A stretch of DNA of 64,000 nt from Arthrobacter sp. C2. Its GTDB lineage: Bacteria > Actinomycetota > Actinomycetes > Actinomycetales > Micrococcaceae. How positions within the stretch are numbered: the stretch's first letter is position 1; the number at the start of each line of letters is the position of its first letter. The position numbers and the translations under genes are program-made. This document shows, in pieces, positions 1-9,076 of this stretch. The stretch covers positions 2,170,001 through 2,234,000 of the forward strand of contig CP042428.1 in assembly GCA_024207135.1 (NCBI GenBank), written 5' to 3'. Under the pieces are notes generated by a model that saw only the letters and a list, made by a program, of their open reading frames with translations, did not search any database and was not told the DNA's origin.

Positions 1-191
1 GCCTGTCCACCCTCTCGGAAGGTTCCACACAACTGGCCAGCGGAACCTCGCGGTTGGAGGCCAGCACTCAGGCGGTCTCGGCAGCCAAGATCAGCAGCGG
101 TCCCAGCGCGCTGCTGCTGCTCATCCCGCTGGCGTTGTTGCTGATCCCGGTGCTGGTCATGGTCCGCAACCGCCGGCACCTGCGCGGCTAG
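1..191 (+). CDS. C-terminal end of a heptad-repeat membrane protein (partial)
   Basis: The reading frame is open from base 3 to a TAG at 189-191 and runs in from the left edge. About 62 residues remain. They begin with heptads of the type Leu-x-x-Gly (LSTLSEGSTQLASGTSRLE), followed by one hydrophobic membrane segment and a short basic tail (RNRRHLRG) that would lie in the cytoplasm. Leu-x-x-Gly heptads before a final membrane span are typical of YhgE/Pip-like and related export or surface proteins, but the informative N-terminal part lies outside the window. The function is left open. Confidence 0.6.
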   Translation, partial: LSTLSEGSTQLASGTSRLEASTQAVSAAKISSGPSALLLLIPLALLLIPVLVMVRNRRHLRG

Positions 192-372
192 GACGCGGTT
201 CCCATCGCACCCATGCGATGAAAGCAGGAGCGGGTGGCGTGGCCCCGGTTTGGGGCCGCGCCGCCTGCGCTTTCCCCGTTGCTGCCATTCGCATCAACCA
301 CCGCGAACGAGGAAAGCTCGGAAAACGTGCATCGCAGGGAATGCAAGGCACCCCCGTGTTGCTGTAACTGGC

Positions 373-855
373 ATGAACATCCACACCATTCCCATCGCAA
401 AAATGGATGGAACAATGACAACCCTCGACGACTACGCCGAGCAGGTCGTCCTCCTAGTCAATGTCGCCTCACGCTGCGGGCTCACCCCGCAGTACGCGCA
501 GCTTGAACAGCTTCAACGCACCTACGGGAACCGCGGTTTCACCGTGCTCGGATTCCCCAGCAACCAGTTCCTACAGGAACTGTCCAGCAATGAGGCGATC
601 GCGGAATTCTGCTCGAGCACCTACGGCGTCACCTTCCCGGTCTTTGACCGCGTCAGGGTCAACGGCAAGCATGAACACCCGCTGTACACCGAGCTGAAGA
701 AGACAAAGGATGCTACCGGGAAGGCCGGGCGCATCACGTGGAACTTCGAGAAGTTCCTGCTGATGCCCTCGGGAGAAATCCAGCGGTTCCGCCCGAAGAC
801 CGTGCCCGACGACCCCGAAATCATTCGCGCGATCGAAGCCAACCTCCCGGGCTAG
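373..855 (+). CDS. Glutathione peroxidase family protein (Cys-type)
   Basis: 160 aa, the usual length for bacterial thioredoxin-fold peroxidases of the GPx/BsaA family, which reduce hydroperoxides with a thiol donor. In bacteria the donor is usually thioredoxin or another low-molecular-weight thiol rather than glutathione. The active-site Cys lies in NVASRCGLTPQY, where animal enzymes have selenocysteine. The conserved Gln is in GFPSNQF and the Trp-Asn pair in ITWNFEKFLL, so the catalytic tetrad looks complete. The start at 373 is chosen because homology begins at MNIHTIPI; the frame is open further upstream to 250, but that part has no family resemblance. The ribosome site is weak. It stands alone, with about 180 noncoding bases upstream. 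Confidence 0.9.
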   Translation: MNIHTIPIAKMDGTMTTLDDYAEQVVLLVNVASRCGLTPQYAQLEQLQRTYGNRGFTVLGFPSNQFLQELSSNEAIAEFCSSTYGVTFPVFDRVRVNGKHEHPLYTELKKTKDATGKAGRITWNFEKFLLMPSGEIQRFRPKTVPDDPEIIRAIEANLPG

Positions 856-985
856 CGAACCGGTCCCCCACACAGACCGGGTCGAACCGGGTTCCGTTCG
901 GGTGCCCGTCACCGTTCTATGCGTTCGGGCCCCGCAGGCACTAGCGTGTGAGGGGTCGCAAGAATAGTTTGAAGTGAGGAATTTC

Positions 986-1969
986 GTGGGAGCATCAATC
1001 CGCATTGGCATTGCCGGTTATGGAAATCTGGGACGCGGGGTGCAGGCAGCCATTGCCAAGAACCCCGACATGGAACTGGTCGGCGTCTACACCCGCCGCG
1101 ACCCGGCAACGTTGTCCCTTCCCGGCGGTGCTACGGCCTTCCATATGGACGAGCTGACCAAGCACACCGAAGACATCGACGTGTTGGTCCTGTGCGGCGG
1201 CTCGAAGTCCGACCTGCCCGAACAGGGCCCGGCCTTGGCCGCCATGTTCAACACCGTCGACAGCTTCGACACCCACGCCAAGATCCCCGAGCACTTCGCC
1301 GCCGTCGATGCCCCGGCCACCGCCGCCGGCAAGACCGCGCTGATCTCCGCCGGCTGGGACCCGGGAATGTTCTCCATCAACCGCGTCTACGGCGAGGCGT
1401 TGCTTCCCGACGGAGAAACCTACACCTTCTGGGGCCGCGGTCTGAGCCAGGGCCACTCCGACGCCATCCGCCGGGTGCCGGGCGTTGCAGGCGGCGTCCA
1501 GTACACGATCCCCAGCACCGAGGCCATCGCCAAGGTCCGGGCGGGCGAACGCCCCAGCCTGGAGACCCGTGAGAAGCACGTGCGCGAGTGCTTCGTGGTG
1601 CTCGAGGACGGCGCCGACGCCGCGTCGGTCCGCGAGGCCATCGTGACCATGGAGCACTACTTCGACCAGTACGACACCACGGTGAACTTCATCGATGCCG
1701 CCACCCTGGCTTCCGAGCATTCCTCGATGCCGCACGGCGGTTTCGTCTTCCGCAGCGGCAACACCACCGATGCACACGCCCAGGTCATCGAATACTCGCT
1801 GACCCTGCAGTCGAACCCGGAGTTCACCTCCAGCGTGCTGGTGGCCTACGCCCGCGCGGTCCACAAGATGAACCAGTCCGGCCAGATCGGGGCAAAGACG
1901 GTCTTCGACGTCGCCCCCGGCTTGTTGTCCCCGAAGTCCCCGGAGCAACTGCGCGCCGAGCTGCTGTAG
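986..1969 (+). CDS. ddh: meso-Diaminopimelate D-dehydrogenase
   Basis: 327 aa. NADP-dependent enzyme that converts L-tetrahydrodipicolinate, ammonia and NADPH to meso-diaminopimelate in one step, for lysine and possibly cell-wall synthesis. The N-terminal Rossmann motif is GIAGYGNLGRG. Family blocks follow: LVLCGGSKSDLPEQGP, the SFDTHAKIPEHF stretch, and SAGWDPGMFSINRVYGEA, which precedes the substrate-binding region GRGLSQGHSDAIRR. The GTG at 986 is preferred: AGTGAGGA at 973-980 lies at good spacing, and this ribosome site would overlap the alternative GTG at 974. The gene is transcribed alone and ends before a strong terminator. It is the short alternative to the succinylase route, best known from Corynebacterium. 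Confidence 0.93.
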   Translation: MGASIRIGIAGYGNLGRGVQAAIAKNPDMELVGVYTRRDPATLSLPGGATAFHMDELTKHTEDIDVLVLCGGSKSDLPEQGPALAAMFNTVDSFDTHAKIPEHFAAVDAPATAAGKTALISAGWDPGMFSINRVYGEALLPDGETYTFWGRGLSQGHSDAIRRVPGVAGGVQYTIPSTEAIAKVRAGERPSLETREKHVRECFVVLEDGADAASVREAIVTMEHYFDQYDTTVNFIDAATLASEHSSMPHGGFVFRSGNTTDAHAQVIEYSLTLQSNPEFTSSVLVAYARAVHKMNQSGQIGAKTVFDVAPGLLSPKSPEQLRAELL

Positions 1970-1991
1970 ACCGCAGCAAGACTCTGCTCTT

Positions 1992-2032
1992 CGGGTGGGT
2001 ACGGGCCGCAAGGTCCGTGCCCACCCGTTTTT
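1992..2032 (+). terminator. Rho-independent terminator of ddh
   Basis: A 13-bp stem (CGGGTGGGTACGG with CCGTGCCCACCCG, one wobble pair) starts 22 bases after the ddh stop and is followed by TTTTT at 2028-2032. It also lies downstream of the convergent ABM gene at 2048, so it may serve both. Confidence 0.85.
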
Positions 2033-2047
2033 CCACGACCGGTCTGG

Positions 2048-2632
2048 TTACTTTCGGCGTTTGTCCCGGCGCGGCTTTTGCAGCCATGGCCTCAGCAGCT
2101 GGGTGGTCACCGGCAGGAAGATGTACGTCATCAGCGGGGTGAGAATGCAAATGTTGAGCAGCACCGCGAGCACAATCGGCCAGCTTCCCAGTAGCGGCAT
2201 GAGCAGGAAGTTGGACAAGAGACTCAGCGGGAAGAATGGCAGGAAGATGCTGACCGCTTGCTTCCAGCGCGGCGGCACCACGGTTTCGGCGATGGTGAAG
2301 TTCATGTCCCCGGGCTGTTCGAACCAGCCCTCGATTCCGGTGCGGTGTTCGACCTTGGTGATTTCCACCAGTTCGGCGGCGCTGTCGATCCACCAGCTGC
2401 GTTCCTCGGATTCGTCCCACGCCGCCAAGGCCTTGGCTGAGGAGAACCGGTAGAGGACATGCCATTCGTTGGAGTCGGGAGCGGTGCGGATCCATCCGGA
2501 TCCAAGGTAGCCGTCCCATTCCCGCGCCAGTACCTGGCCGGCCTGTACCCAGGCATTGAAACGACGGTGATGTTCAGGAAGTACCGTCCGGGTTATCGAT
2601 ACGGTGATTGGGGTTGCTTGTGGCATTCCCAT
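2048..2632 (-). CDS. ABM-fold (antibiotic biosynthesis monooxygenase-like) membrane protein
   Basis: 194 aa. Residues about 8-100 resemble the dimeric alpha/beta ABM fold (TVSITRTVLPEHHRRFNAW, then YLGSGWIRTAP and WHVLYRFSSAKALAAW). Two hydrophobic spans follow at roughly 130-180, then a strongly basic tail (RRDKRRK). Tethered ABM proteins of this layout are common in soil bacteria, and their substrate is unknown. The name describes the fold only, since ABM members include heme oxygenases, quinol monooxygenases and proteins without enzymatic activity. Two Met codons near the start (residues 1 and 3) are equally possible. The gene is monocistronic and convergent to ddh. Confidence 0.75.
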   Translation of the reverse strand: MGMPQATPITVSITRTVLPEHHRRFNAWVQAGQVLAREWDGYLGSGWIRTAPDSNEWHVLYRFSSAKALAAWDESEERSWWIDSAAELVEITKVEHRTGIEGWFEQPGDMNFTIAETVVPPRWKQAVSIFLPFFPLSLLSNFLLMPLLGSWPIVLAVLLNICILTPLMTYIFLPVTTQLLRPWLQKPRRDKRRK

Positions 2633-2775
2633 AATCTAGTGCCCTCCCGGTTCCCGTCACGAATCCCAGGACAATTCCAGCGATTCGAACGGCTCGAGCC
2701 CATAGTTGTGCCGGGAGCACATGTGTGTTCCCGGTGATGGCTTCCGAGCCCGGAAGTGGTTGTGGAGGTGGGTTT

Positions 2776-4188
2776 CTATAGACGCTTCGGCGGCCACTGG
2801 GGGCCGGTTCCATTCATCGGAGCCGGTGCAATGGAAATGTATGTGTGGCTGCTGGGTGTGGTGATTTCGAAGGCATGCCGGCCTGCGCCGGGAAGGGGGG
2901 ATTCCTTCCAGCCGGGCGCTTCCTTTGTCATATTGCAGCGTTTGCAGCGACCCGAGGAATTAATCTCGGTGGTCTTGCCATTGCGACGCACCTGCACCAC
3001 GTGGTCAAGTTCCTGGATCCTGCCGTTGCAAAAGGGTGTCCGGCAATATTGGTCACGGACCTTGATGAATTTCTTGAGTTGCCCGGCGAAGAGCCGCCCG
3101 GCAGATTCCATGGCCACCAGCTTCCCCGTATCCGGGGCCACATATAGGTTTCGAAGCCACGTGTCCAACGGATTTTCGGGGCTCCCTGCCAACAGGTCGA
3201 GGCCTTTGGCCGCGCTGAGGTAGCCATGTCCGGGAACCAGCACCGGATGCTGGGCATCTGCGGTCAGGTTCTCTGCGTTCATCACCAGCAGGAGCTCCAC
3301 GGGAACGCTGTCGCCGGCCTTGGTGCCCGAAAACATCTCGAACGCGGTATCCGCGGCCACTTGCGCCCGGGATCGGTCATCCTCTGCGCTCCGGGGCTTG
3401 TCCGCGGCGTTGCGCAGGGCCTGCAACATCGGCAGGCCCTGTTCCAAGGGAAGTCTGCCGCTGAATTTAACGGTGTAGTCATCGATCTGGTAGCCATCGA
3501 AGTAGCGACGCTTGGTGGCAAGATCCTCCAGATCAGCAGCGGCCTTGGGTTCCAGGGCCAGCGCCCAGCAATGGATCCGGTGCCGCAACATGGCGGTTCC
3601 AGCCTCGAAGCAGGTTTGCTGCCCGTTCCACAGCAGCGCATCAATCAGCTGGCGGTTTTCGACCCGAAGGTCACGCACGCAGGAAACCACCACCATGGCT
3701 TGCTCGAAGGTGATAAGTCCGGACCGCATGCCCCGAACGGTACTGGGCAGGTCGTCGGTAAGCAGCCGCGAGCTGTTCATGAAGCTGGCCCCGTTGTCCG
3801 GGGAAACATGCAAGGCCAGGGCCACTTCACCGCGGGTTCCCCACGAGGGGTTGTCCTTCCGCGTCCCTGTTTCCACGCGCTGGGCGATTACCGTATCTTC
3901 GAAGGCCACCGCTTGCGCTACTTGCTTCGCCCATGTGGCCGTTTTCAGGGCCTCCAAGGCCCCCAAGGAATCAATCGCCTGGTGGGTTGCCTCGTGCAGC
4001 GGGGCAGCGTTCACGGCCGAGGCCACGCAGCGGATCCCGTCAATGCCGGTTCGTGTCACGTGCTCGGCGACCATCGCGTCCAGGTCAACTCCCGCAAGCA
4101 CCAGCGCATCATATGTGGGGGCCTGTCCGGCGAGCGACATCGCGGTCCCATGAAGGGGGTTGCTGCTGCTCGATGACGCCGCTGCCAT
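2776..4188 (-). CDS. DUF222 / HNH endonuclease domain protein
   Basis: 470 aa. The long N-terminal part is helical and DUF222-like. The C-terminal HNH zinc-finger nuclease module reads CRTPFCNGRIQELDHVV, then a conserved Asn and a CxxC (GRCKRCNMTKEAPGW). The first His-type position lies in LDHVV. Such proteins occur in many copies per genome in Micrococcaceae and mycobacteria (the 13E12 repeat family). Their role is unproven, and they are suspected selfish or DNA-processing elements. The gene is full length and intact, and its promoter side (4190-4260) is strikingly AT-rich compared with its surroundings. Confidence 0.85.
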   Translation of the reverse strand: MAAASSSSSNPLHGTAMSLAGQAPTYDALVLAGVDLDAMVAEHVTRTGIDGIRCVASAVNAAPLHEATHQAIDSLGALEALKTATWAKQVAQAVAFEDTVIAQRVETGTRKDNPSWGTRGEVALALHVSPDNGASFMNSSRLLTDDLPSTVRGMRSGLITFEQAMVVVSCVRDLRVENRQLIDALLWNGQQTCFEAGTAMLRHRIHCWALALEPKAAADLEDLATKRRYFDGYQIDDYTVKFSGRLPLEQGLPMLQALRNAADKPRSAEDDRSRAQVAADTAFEMFSGTKAGDSVPVELLLVMNAENLTADAQHPVLVPGHGYLSAAKGLDLLAGSPENPLDTWLRNLYVAPDTGKLVAMESAGRLFAGQLKKFIKVRDQYCRTPFCNGRIQELDHVVQVRRNGKTTEINSSGRCKRCNMTKEAPGWKESPLPGAGRHAFEITTPSSHTYISIAPAPMNGTGPQWPPKRL

Positions 4189-4291
4189 ACCTTAATTATA
4201 AAACTAAAAATCTACAGTTAGAAGGTGCCATGACAAATTATCGAAAAAATATTCTAAAAGTATGGAGCGGCTCCGATCTGCGGCAAACACA

Positions 4292-4576
4292 CTATGAGCC
4301 CATGAACTTCCTGCCGCAGAGACTCCAGGAGACGGCATCGGCGCCGCCACCGACATGCTCCATTGCCCGAAGCCAATTTACAGATAGGTGGAGTCCTGCT
4401 TCGACCTGCCATTTCGGGGATTTGTCAGGTTCCCGCGCGGCAATGGCTTCCCCGAGCACTTCAACCACATGGGAAACCGACTCCCCGTGGGCTTCCCGAA
4501 TACCCAAGCCACTTCGTCTAGCGAATGCACTTCGGGACCGCTCCGCTTGCAGTTTGCACCAGCTCGCCGGGCAGGA
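4292..4576 (-). pseudogene. Possible remnant or small hypothetical gene in an atypical stretch
   Basis: The 460 bases between the HNH gene and the PucR gene hold no clear gene. On the minus strand a frame is open from 4576 to a stop at 4292. It encodes a plausible helical segment (SHVVEVLGEAIAAREPDKSPK) but has no good start; the first usable codon is TTG at 4507, without a ribosome site. On the plus strand a different frame begins with ATG at 4230 behind GAAGG, but it then runs antisense to the PucR gene. Base composition and codons (AGA, CTA) differ from the neighbours. This is read as decayed DNA, with low confidence. Confidence 0.25.
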
Positions 4577-4649
4577 TCATGCACTAACGCCATGGCGGCG
4601 CGATGTGGCGCTCCACCGCCACTGCGACCGGGCCCGAGCCGGCTGGCTC

Positions 4650-5834
4650 CTAAGACCAACCCACCACCAGTCTCGCCGCCTGGACGGGAATGGTGGGGTC
4701 CACGCCGGTGAGCTGGGCAAAGCGTTTGAGTCGGTTCATCAAGGTGTTTCGGTGGCAGTACAACTGTTCAGCTGCATGCGCAATGCTTCCGGATTGCAGG
4801 TAGGCCTGCACCGCTTCGCCCAGTCGGCGGCGTTCGGTCGCGCCGCATTGATCCAATGCGCGCTCCACCTCGCCCAGCCCTGGAGCGCCCGCCCGTTCCA
4901 GCTCTCGCCGGGCCATGCGAGCCCATCCCCGAGCCCATGTCATGGCACCTTCTTCCGTCGGCTCCAGCAACCTTGCCAACGCGGCAGCCACGGCGGCGGC
5001 GTGCGGAACCTGTTCCAAAACGCAGCCTTCCCCGATCAATCCGCAGGAGAGTCGCTCAAGGCTCGCGTTGAGCCGCTGGGCCTCCGAGCCGGCACTCTCC
5101 TCGAGTGGATAAAAAACCACCAGTGCATCCGCCATTGAATAGGTCGACACCTGGTTGCTCGCTTGCACATTGGCCAAAGCAAGTCGCAATGCTGGAATGT
5201 GGTCCCACAGCGCGACCGCGACCACATACTCGGTGTCAGGGTCCTGGCCAAGTTCTTCTGCTATCCGTTCCAACGCGGAAGGCGTCAATTTTTTCTCGCT
5301 AAAAAGCGTGGCCAGGTAACCTTGCCTTTTGCTTGCAGCCTCCGCCTGGATCCTGGCCAGCTCCGCGACATAGGCTCTCTGCGTTTCGCCCGCATAGCCG
5401 TCCACGACTTCCCAGACGCGAGCAGTGTGCTCGACCAGCACTTGTGCGTCCGCGGGCGCGGCAATGGCAGTGATGGCTTCCCAGATCACCGAGAAGTCCA
5501 AGCGGATCGCGGTCATCAGCGCCTCAATGGGAACCCCCGCCCGCGCCCTGGAGACTCCCACATCCAGCGCGATGGCATCGCGTTCACGCAAGTAGCCAGG
5601 TTCGTCGTCATCCGCCTTCATGGCGAGGATCAGGGCCTTGAACGATGCGCTGCCGGTGCGCCTGATCTCGCTGAGCGGCAACGGCGATTGGGCATAGATC
5701 GAAATGGCGCCCAGACGAGCAATGAATTCGTCGGTCAGCTTCCCAACGTCCAACCCATCCAACAGGACGCTCCAACGCCCCGCGTCGCCAGATTGGACGT
5801 TTTGCTTGCTTTCGGTGCCCTGCTTCCATGCCAT
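4650..5834 (-). CDS. PucR-family transcriptional regulator
   Basis: 394 aa. The C-terminus carries the PucR-type helix-turn-helix (AYLQSGSIAHAAEQLYCHRN then TLMNRLKRFAQLTGVDP), in which CHRNTL.NRL is the family signature. The middle holds a GGDEF-like/CdaR sensing region, and the N-terminal 170 residues are helical. Members activate purine, proline/GABA, aromatic or other catabolic operons in response to the substrate. It is divergent from the symporter at 5997 with 162 bases between, so it most likely controls the 5997-12064 catabolic genes and itself. The inducer is unknown. Confidence 0.85.
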   Translation of the reverse strand: MAWKQGTESKQNVQSGDAGRWSVLLDGLDVGKLTDEFIARLGAISIYAQSPLPLSEIRRTGSASFKALILAMKADDDEPGYLRERDAIALDVGVSRARAGVPIEALMTAIRLDFSVIWEAITAIAAPADAQVLVEHTARVWEVVDGYAGETQRAYVAELARIQAEAASKRQGYLATLFSEKKLTPSALERIAEELGQDPDTEYVVAVALWDHIPALRLALANVQASNQVSTYSMADALVVFYPLEESAGSEAQRLNASLERLSCGLIGEGCVLEQVPHAAAVAAALARLLEPTEEGAMTWARGWARMARRELERAGAPGLGEVERALDQCGATERRRLGEAVQAYLQSGSIAHAAEQLYCHRNTLMNRLKRFAQLTGVDPTIPVQAARLVVGWS

Positions 5835-5996
5835 TCGACCATATTATGTGCTTTTGCACCGTTTGTGGCATGGAACTCGTTGAGAAACGTGCGACGCATC
5901 ACGGTGGATCCTTGGCAAGATAAACATCATCCCCACAAACCGGATGGCATGCAGCGACGCACCGGCCCTCCCCTTGAGATCAGGCAGAAAATTCCC

Positions 5997-7319
5997 ATGA
6001 CCCACACTGGAACACTCGAAGCTGGTGCAACCCGAGAAATCTCCGACAAGGAGGCCACCAAGGTTGCCATTGGTGCCCTCATTGGCACGGCCATGGAGTG
6101 GTACGACTTCTTCCTCTTCAGCGCTGCCGCCGCGCTGGTATTCAACATCCAGTTCTTCGACAGCCAGAATGCCACGGCTGCCGCCATGGCAGCCTTCGCC
6201 ACTTTCGGCGTGGGACTCGTGGCCCGCCCCATCGGCGGAATGATCTTCGGGGTCATGGGCGACAAGATCGGACGCCGCAAGACGCTCATGGTGACCATCG
6301 TCGGCATCGGCATCATCACCGGCCTGATCGGCTTGCTGCCCACCTACGCGGCCATCGGCATCGCGGCCCCGATCCTGCTGGTGCTGCTGCGCATCGCCCA
6401 GGGCCTGTTCGTCGGCGGCGAATGGTCCGGAGCCATGACCATCGTCGTGGAAAACGCACCCCTGCACCGTCGTGCCCGTTACGCGGCACTGCCGCAGATC
6501 GGCTCCCCCATTGGCACGATCCTCTCCTCGGGAGGCTTCTTCCTGATGACCGTGTTCCTGTCCCAGGAAAGCTTCGACGCCTGGGGCTGGCGCATCCCGT
6601 TCCTGGCTGCGATCCCGATGCTGCTGGTCGCACTGTACATCCGCAGCCGCCTCGATGAGTCCCCGGTATTCAAGGAATTGATGGAAAATGGCGAGACCGA
6701 AAAGGCCCCGATCCGCACCACGCTCAAGGAATCCTGGAAGCACATCATCATCGGCATGGCTGCCGGCATGCTCGGCATCGGCGGTTTCTACCTGGTCACC
6801 GCATTCGTGGTCTGGTACGGCGTCAACGTCCTGGAATACGAGCGTTCGCTGATGCTGCTTGGCGGCATCATTGCCGCCCTCGTGGAAATCCCCGTGTTGA
6901 TCATTGGCGGCCGCCTCGGCGAGCGCTTCGGCTCCTCCAAGGTCATCACCTACGGCGGAATCTTCTCCGCGATCATTGCCTGGCCCGCCTTCATGCTCAT
7001 CGATTCGGGCAACGACGTGCTGGTCATCGCCGGCATGACCCTGGCCGTCGCGGCGCTCTCGCTGCCCTACGCCGCCTCCGGCACGGTGCTCACCGGGCTG
7101 TTCCCGGCCAAGACCCGCTACACCGGCGTCGGCTTCGCGCAGAACACCGCGGGCATGATCTCCGGGTTCATCCCGCTGGCCGCCACCGCCTTGGTCGCCG
7201 CCGCGTCCAACCACTGGTGGCCCGCCGCCGCCATGCTCATCTTCCTGTCGCTGTTCACCGCGGTTGCGGGCGTCATCGCCCCGAAGCTCAGCGTCGACCT
7301 GCCCGGCTTCAAGCACTAG
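5997..7319 (+). CDS. MFS transporter, metabolite:H+ symporter (MHS) type
   Basis: 440 aa with about 12 membrane spans. The family signatures are clear: AMEWYDFFLFS in the first span, GVMGDKIGRRKTLM in the loop between spans 2 and 3, and RIAQGLFVGGEWSGA. MHS members carry small carboxylates or zwitterions (2-oxoglutarate, shikimate, proline/betaine, benzoate-type acids) with protons. ATG 5997 is the first start that gives a normal cytoplasmic N-terminus; upstream in-frame codons are antisense to PucR. It is the first gene of the putative operon and is followed by a perfect 19-bp hairpin. It probably imports the acid degraded by the next three enzymes. Confidence 0.88.
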   Translation: MTHTGTLEAGATREISDKEATKVAIGALIGTAMEWYDFFLFSAAAALVFNIQFFDSQNATAAAMAAFATFGVGLVARPIGGMIFGVMGDKIGRRKTLMVTIVGIGIITGLIGLLPTYAAIGIAAPILLVLLRIAQGLFVGGEWSGAMTIVVENAPLHRRARYAALPQIGSPIGTILSSGGFFLMTVFLSQESFDAWGWRIPFLAAIPMLLVALYIRSRLDESPVFKELMENGETEKAPIRTTLKESWKHIIIGMAAGMLGIGGFYLVTAFVVWYGVNVLEYERSLMLLGGIIAALVEIPVLIIGGRLGERFGSSKVITYGGIFSAIIAWPAFMLIDSGNDVLVIAGMTLAVAALSLPYAASGTVLTGLFPAKTRYTGVGFAQNTAGMISGFIPLAATALVAAASNHWWPAAAMLIFLSLFTAVAGVIAPKLSVDLPGFKH

Positions 7320-7326
7320 CGGCCCT

Positions 7327-7370
7327 CCGGTGTGCACCGCAGGAGCCCCAACTCCTGCGGTGCACACCGG
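7327..7370 (+). terminator. Perfect 19-bp stem hairpin, terminator or attenuator
   Basis: The stem at 7327-7345 pairs without mismatch with 7352-7370 around a 6-base CCCCAA loop. A pyrimidine-rich stretch ending in TTTTTT follows at 7385-7390. It begins 8 bases after the transporter stop and 51 bases before the ThDP-enzyme start, so it either ends the transporter transcript or lowers downstream expression. Confidence 0.8.
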
Positions 7371-7420
7371 GTGCCTCCCTCTTCTTTTTTACGCTCGACA
7401 ACAAAGGACCACGACCGCTC

Positions 7421-9076
7421 ATGACCCTGTCAGCCGGCCACCTCATCGTCAAGACCCTCGAAGCCCACGGCGTGGAGCGCATCTATGCGGTTCCGGGTGA
7501 AAGCTACCTCGATGTGCTCGACGGGCTTCACGATTCCCCGATCCACACCGTCGTCACCCGGCACGAGGGCGGTGCCGGATTCATGGCCCTGGCGGAGGGC
7601 CGGCTCGGCGAGACCCCCGGCATTGCCATGGTCACCCGGGGCCCCGGTGCCGCAAACGCCATGATCGCGATCCACACCGCCTGGCAGGACGCCACCGCGA
7701 TGGTGCTGTTCGTCGGGCTGATTCCGCTGGCGGACCGCGGACGGGACTCCTTCCAGGAGTTCAGCCTGGAAGGTTGGTTCTCCACCACCGCCAAGGCGGT
7801 CTTTGTGCTCGATGACGAGCACCAGGCCGGCGACGTGGTGGCACGGGCCATGCGCCTGGCCTCCACCGGACGCCCCGGACCGGTCGTGGTCGGGCTGCCC
7901 GAGGACGTCCTGGTGCGCATGACCTCCTCCCCTGTGCCCGCGGTGCTTCCGTTGCCCGATGCCGTACCAAGTGCCGCCGCCCTTGAATCACTTTCCACCA
8001 TGCTCGGCCGGGCGATGCAGCCGGCGATCGTTGTGGGCGGGGACGGCTGGGATCCGGCCACCTCGGCAAGGCTTGCCGATTTCGCCGAGGCCGCCCGCGT
8101 GCCGGTGCTGGCCGACTGGCGCGCCTATGACGCGATCGACCACGATTCCCCGGCCTACGCGGGCTGGCTGGGCTACGGCCGGGCCGAACGCACCGTGCAG
8201 GCGCTGAACGATGCCGACCTGTTGGTCTTCATCGGCTGCACCCGCGGCGATGTGCTCTCCGAGGGCTACCAAGCGGCGCTGGACACCCCGACCATCGTGG
8301 TGTCCCCCGACGCCGGGCTGACGGGCCACGCCGGACGCATCGACGCGCACCTGGGCATCGGCCCGGCGCAATTCCTTTCCGCCCTTCCCTCCGGCGACTC
8401 GCTGCGTGGCACGCGCGGTCCGGAATGGATGGAGAGGCTGCGCGCCGAACAGCTGGACTTCACGGTCCCCGGGCCAGACGGCGGCACCGGCGTGGACCTG
8501 GGCATCGCCTTCGAATCCCTCGAGGCCGCCCTTGATGCCGACCGCATCATCACCTACGGCGCGGGCAACGCCACGCTCTGGGGACACCGCTACCTGTCCC
8601 ACCACGGCCCGAAGTCCCTGGCCGGACCGCGCAACGGCGCCATGGGGCTTTCGGTTCCGGCCGCCGTGGCCGCAAGCATCATGCACCCGGGCCGCCACGT
8701 CGTGGCCATCTGCGGGGACGGGGACTTCTTCATGAACGCCCAGGAACTTGCCGTCTCCTTCGCCCACGGCGGGACCCCGCTCATCGTCGTGGCGGACAAC
8801 GGGATCTTCGGCACCATCGTGGACCACCAGCAACGGCACTACCCGCAGCGACCCTCGGGCACGGCGATGGAAAACCCGAACTTCGCACAGTGGATCGAAT
8901 CCTTCGGCGGGCACGGCGAATTCATCGCCACCACCGCGGAATTCGCCCCGGCACTCGAACGGGCCCTGTCCAGCGGCCTGCCGGCGGTGCTGCACCTGAA
9001 GACCGACCCGGCCACCATGGGCCCGGGCACCGTCGCGCACGGATCCGTGGCAAGCGGTGCGGAGGCCCACGCATGA
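7421..9076 (+). CDS. Thiamine diphosphate-dependent enzyme (acetolactate synthase-like)
   Basis: 551 aa, normal for the AHAS/decarboxylase superfamily. The N-terminal pyrimidine-binding domain contains YAVPGESYLDVLDGL and the catalytic Glu in VTRHEGGAGFMALAEG, followed by the RGPGAANA block. A central domain of the FAD/DHS type follows. The C-terminal diphosphate-binding motif is CGDGDFFMNAQELAVS, ending VVADN (GDG...N). It belongs to the broad IlvB-like group that includes true acetolactate synthases, oxo-acid decarboxylases and lyases. There is no small regulatory subunit next to it, so a catabolic decarboxylase or lyase is more likely than branched-chain synthesis. Its stop overlaps the next start (ATGA), so the two are translationally coupled. 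Confidence 0.82.
   Translation: MTLSAGHLIVKTLEAHGVERIYAVPGESYLDVLDGLHDSPIHTVVTRHEGGAGFMALAEGRLGETPGIAMVTRGPGAANAMIAIHTAWQDATAMVLFVGLIPLADRGRDSFQEFSLEGWFSTTAKAVFVLDDEHQAGDVVARAMRLASTGRPGPVVVGLPEDVLVRMTSSPVPAVLPLPDAVPSAAALESLSTMLGRAMQPAIVVGGDGWDPATSARLADFAEAARVPVLADWRAYDAIDHDSPAYAGWLGYGRAERTVQALNDADLLVFIGCTRGDVLSEGYQAALDTPTIVVSPDAGLTGHAGRIDAHLGIGPAQFLSALPSGDSLRGTRGPEWMERLRAEQLDFTVPGPDGGTGVDLGIAFESLEAALDADRIITYGAGNATLWGHRYLSHHGPKSLAGPRNGAMGLSVPAAVAASIMHPGRHVVAICGDGDFFMNAQELAVSFAHGGTPLIVVADNGIFGTIVDHQQRHYPQRPSGTAMENPNFAQWIESFGGHGEFIATTAEFAPALERALSSGLPAVLHLKTDPATMGPGTVAHGSVASGAEAHA

Noticed and set aside
5844-7367. Long minus-strand frame opposite the MHS symporter
   Set aside because: His/Asp/Gln/Gly-rich shadow of a membrane-protein gene.
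7421-9076. Biosynthetic acetolactate synthase (ilvB)
   Set aside because: No ilvN or ilvC partner nearby and it is embedded in a catabolic cluster; kept as a ThDP enzyme of open function.
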